Below, in pieces: positions 63,464 through 64,000 of a stretch of DNA of 64,000 nucleotides. Each line of letters starts with the position of its first letter. The first letter of the stretch is position 1. Below the pieces are notes generated by a model, which searched no databases, was not told the DNA's origin, and saw nothing but the letters and a program-made list of their open reading frames with translations. The DNA is from Sheuella amnicola (GTDB lineage: Bacteria; Pseudomonadota; Gammaproteobacteria; Burkholderiales; Burkholderiaceae_B), in contig NZ_JAAGRN010000007.1 of assembly GCF_010499255.1 (NCBI RefSeq), positions 1 to 64,000 on the forward strand, given 5' to 3'. The position numbers and the translations under genes are program-made.

Positions 63464-64000
63464 TCAACCAAAGAACCAATAGCAGACCGCGATGGAAGCA
63501 ATTACGCCGGCAAGATCCGCGAGCAGGGCGCATCCAACCGTGTGACGCGCACGTTGTACTCCGATCGCACCGTAATAAACAGCTAGTACATAGAATGTCG
63601 GCTCAGTGCTGCCCTGTACGGTTGCAGCGACTAGCGCGGGGAAACTATCCACGCCATGATGTTGCATGGTTTCGATCAGTAATGCCCTTGCGGCACTGCC
63701 TGAGAAAGGCTTGACGAGAGCGGTTGGCAAAGCATCTACAAACCGGTCATCACCGCTGAAAGCATGCACGATCCAGCGAATTCCGTCCAATGCGATATCA
63801 AGCGCGCCGGATGCACGCAACACTCCAACAGCGCACAACATTGCAACCAGATATGGCAATAAATCTTTAGCGATATCGAAACCTTCTCGCGCACCTGAAA
63901 CGAAAGTTTCATAAACGTCGATTTTGCGCCAAGCGCCAAACCCTACAAAAATGATGATGATTCCGAACAAGACTAAATTGCCGGTAAGTGCGGAAACCTG
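63464..64000 (-). CDS. Nucleoside-recognition / SpmB-like membrane protein (partial)
   Basis: The frame is open to the window edge, so the N-terminal part is outside. The 179 or so residues seen contain FVSGAREGFDIAKDLLPYLVAML, FSGSAARALLIETM and STEPTFYVLAVYYGAIGVQRARH, as in spore maturation protein B and the related Gate domain proteins of non-sporulating bacteria, often a fused SpmA-SpmB. It has several membrane helices. Members probably move a small solute or nucleoside; the role is not settled. Its stop lies 7 bp before the glycerate kinase ATG. Confidence 0.78.
   Translation of the reverse strand, partial: QVSALTGNLVLFGIIIIFVGFGAWRKIDVYETFVSGAREGFDIAKDLLPYLVAMLCAVGVLRASGALDIALDGIRWIVHAFSGDDRFVDALPTALVKPFSGSAARALLIETMQHHGVDSFPALVAATVQGSTEPTFYVLAVYYGAIGVQRARHTVGCALLADLAGVIASIAVCYWFFG

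Overview
The window reads as a chromosomal segment of a betaproteobacterium of the order Burkholderiales, most like Alcaligenaceae. Supporting signs are a Bug-type solute receptor, the amgK-murU / lptD-surA-rsmA neighbourhood, a PagP, a NodT-type outer-membrane lipoprotein in each of two RND systems, and moderate GC with mostly Gram-negative envelope genes. This placement is inference from gene content; there is no rRNA in the window. I see no tRNA, rRNA, CRISPR array, insertion sequence or phage gene.

Layout. 1-12.3 kb: the 3' end of a large cadherin-repeat adhesin, then an FAD dehydrogenase, a yaeQ / metallophosphoesterase / Ser-Thr kinase-Usp operon, a HAD dehalogenase, and a type I secretion operon (TolC, ABC exporter with a degenerate C39 domain, HlyD) that is the probable exporter of the adhesin. 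12.3-17.5 kb: an SDR with a lost active site, an ArgE-like deacetylase, a FrnE-like DsbA protein, an ammonium transporter and a decarboxylating dehydrogenase. 17.5-30.6 kb: two complete RND efflux operons in opposite orientation with malonyl-CoA decarboxylase between them. 30.6-34.8 kb: a long AT-rich spacer, an orphan FixJ-type regulator, a cysteine dioxygenase-like thiol dioxygenase and a four-domain rhodanese, then a nucleosidase with a short gene remnant behind it.

34.8-39.1 kb: a putative metal-uptake operon (small CxxC/His protein, outer-membrane porin, ZnuA-like receptor, ABC-3 permease) with no ATPase gene, followed by an MgtC-like protein. 39.2-43.7 kb: an apparent redox operon (OsmC-like protein, acyl-CoA dehydrogenase-like flavoprotein, rubredoxin fused to its reductase, cupin, isopropylmalate dehydrogenase-like enzyme). 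43.7-48.3 kb: a CbiX-like chelatase, PagP and a divergent catabolic cluster (Bug receptor, amidohydrolase and CMD protein facing a DapA-like aldolase).

48.2-52.9 kb: a four-gene envelope-glycan operon (GT39-type transferase, flippase-like membrane protein, GT9, PAP2 phosphatase). 53.0-54.8 kb: an SDR and its LacI-type regulator behind a clear LacI-type operator. 54.9-64 kb: a coiled-coil membrane protein, MurU and AmgK (peptidoglycan recycling), LptD, SurA, RsmA, glycerate kinase and a SpmB-like membrane protein cut by the window end. The dominant theme is the cell envelope: adhesion, secretion, efflux, LPS transport and modification, and outer-membrane protein folding.

The most interesting candidates for something undescribed are the ATPase-less metal operon, the OsmC / flavoprotein / rubredoxin-reductase operon, the phosphatase-kinase-Usp operon, the four-gene glycan operon, and a nine-G tract inside the thiol dioxygenase gene.
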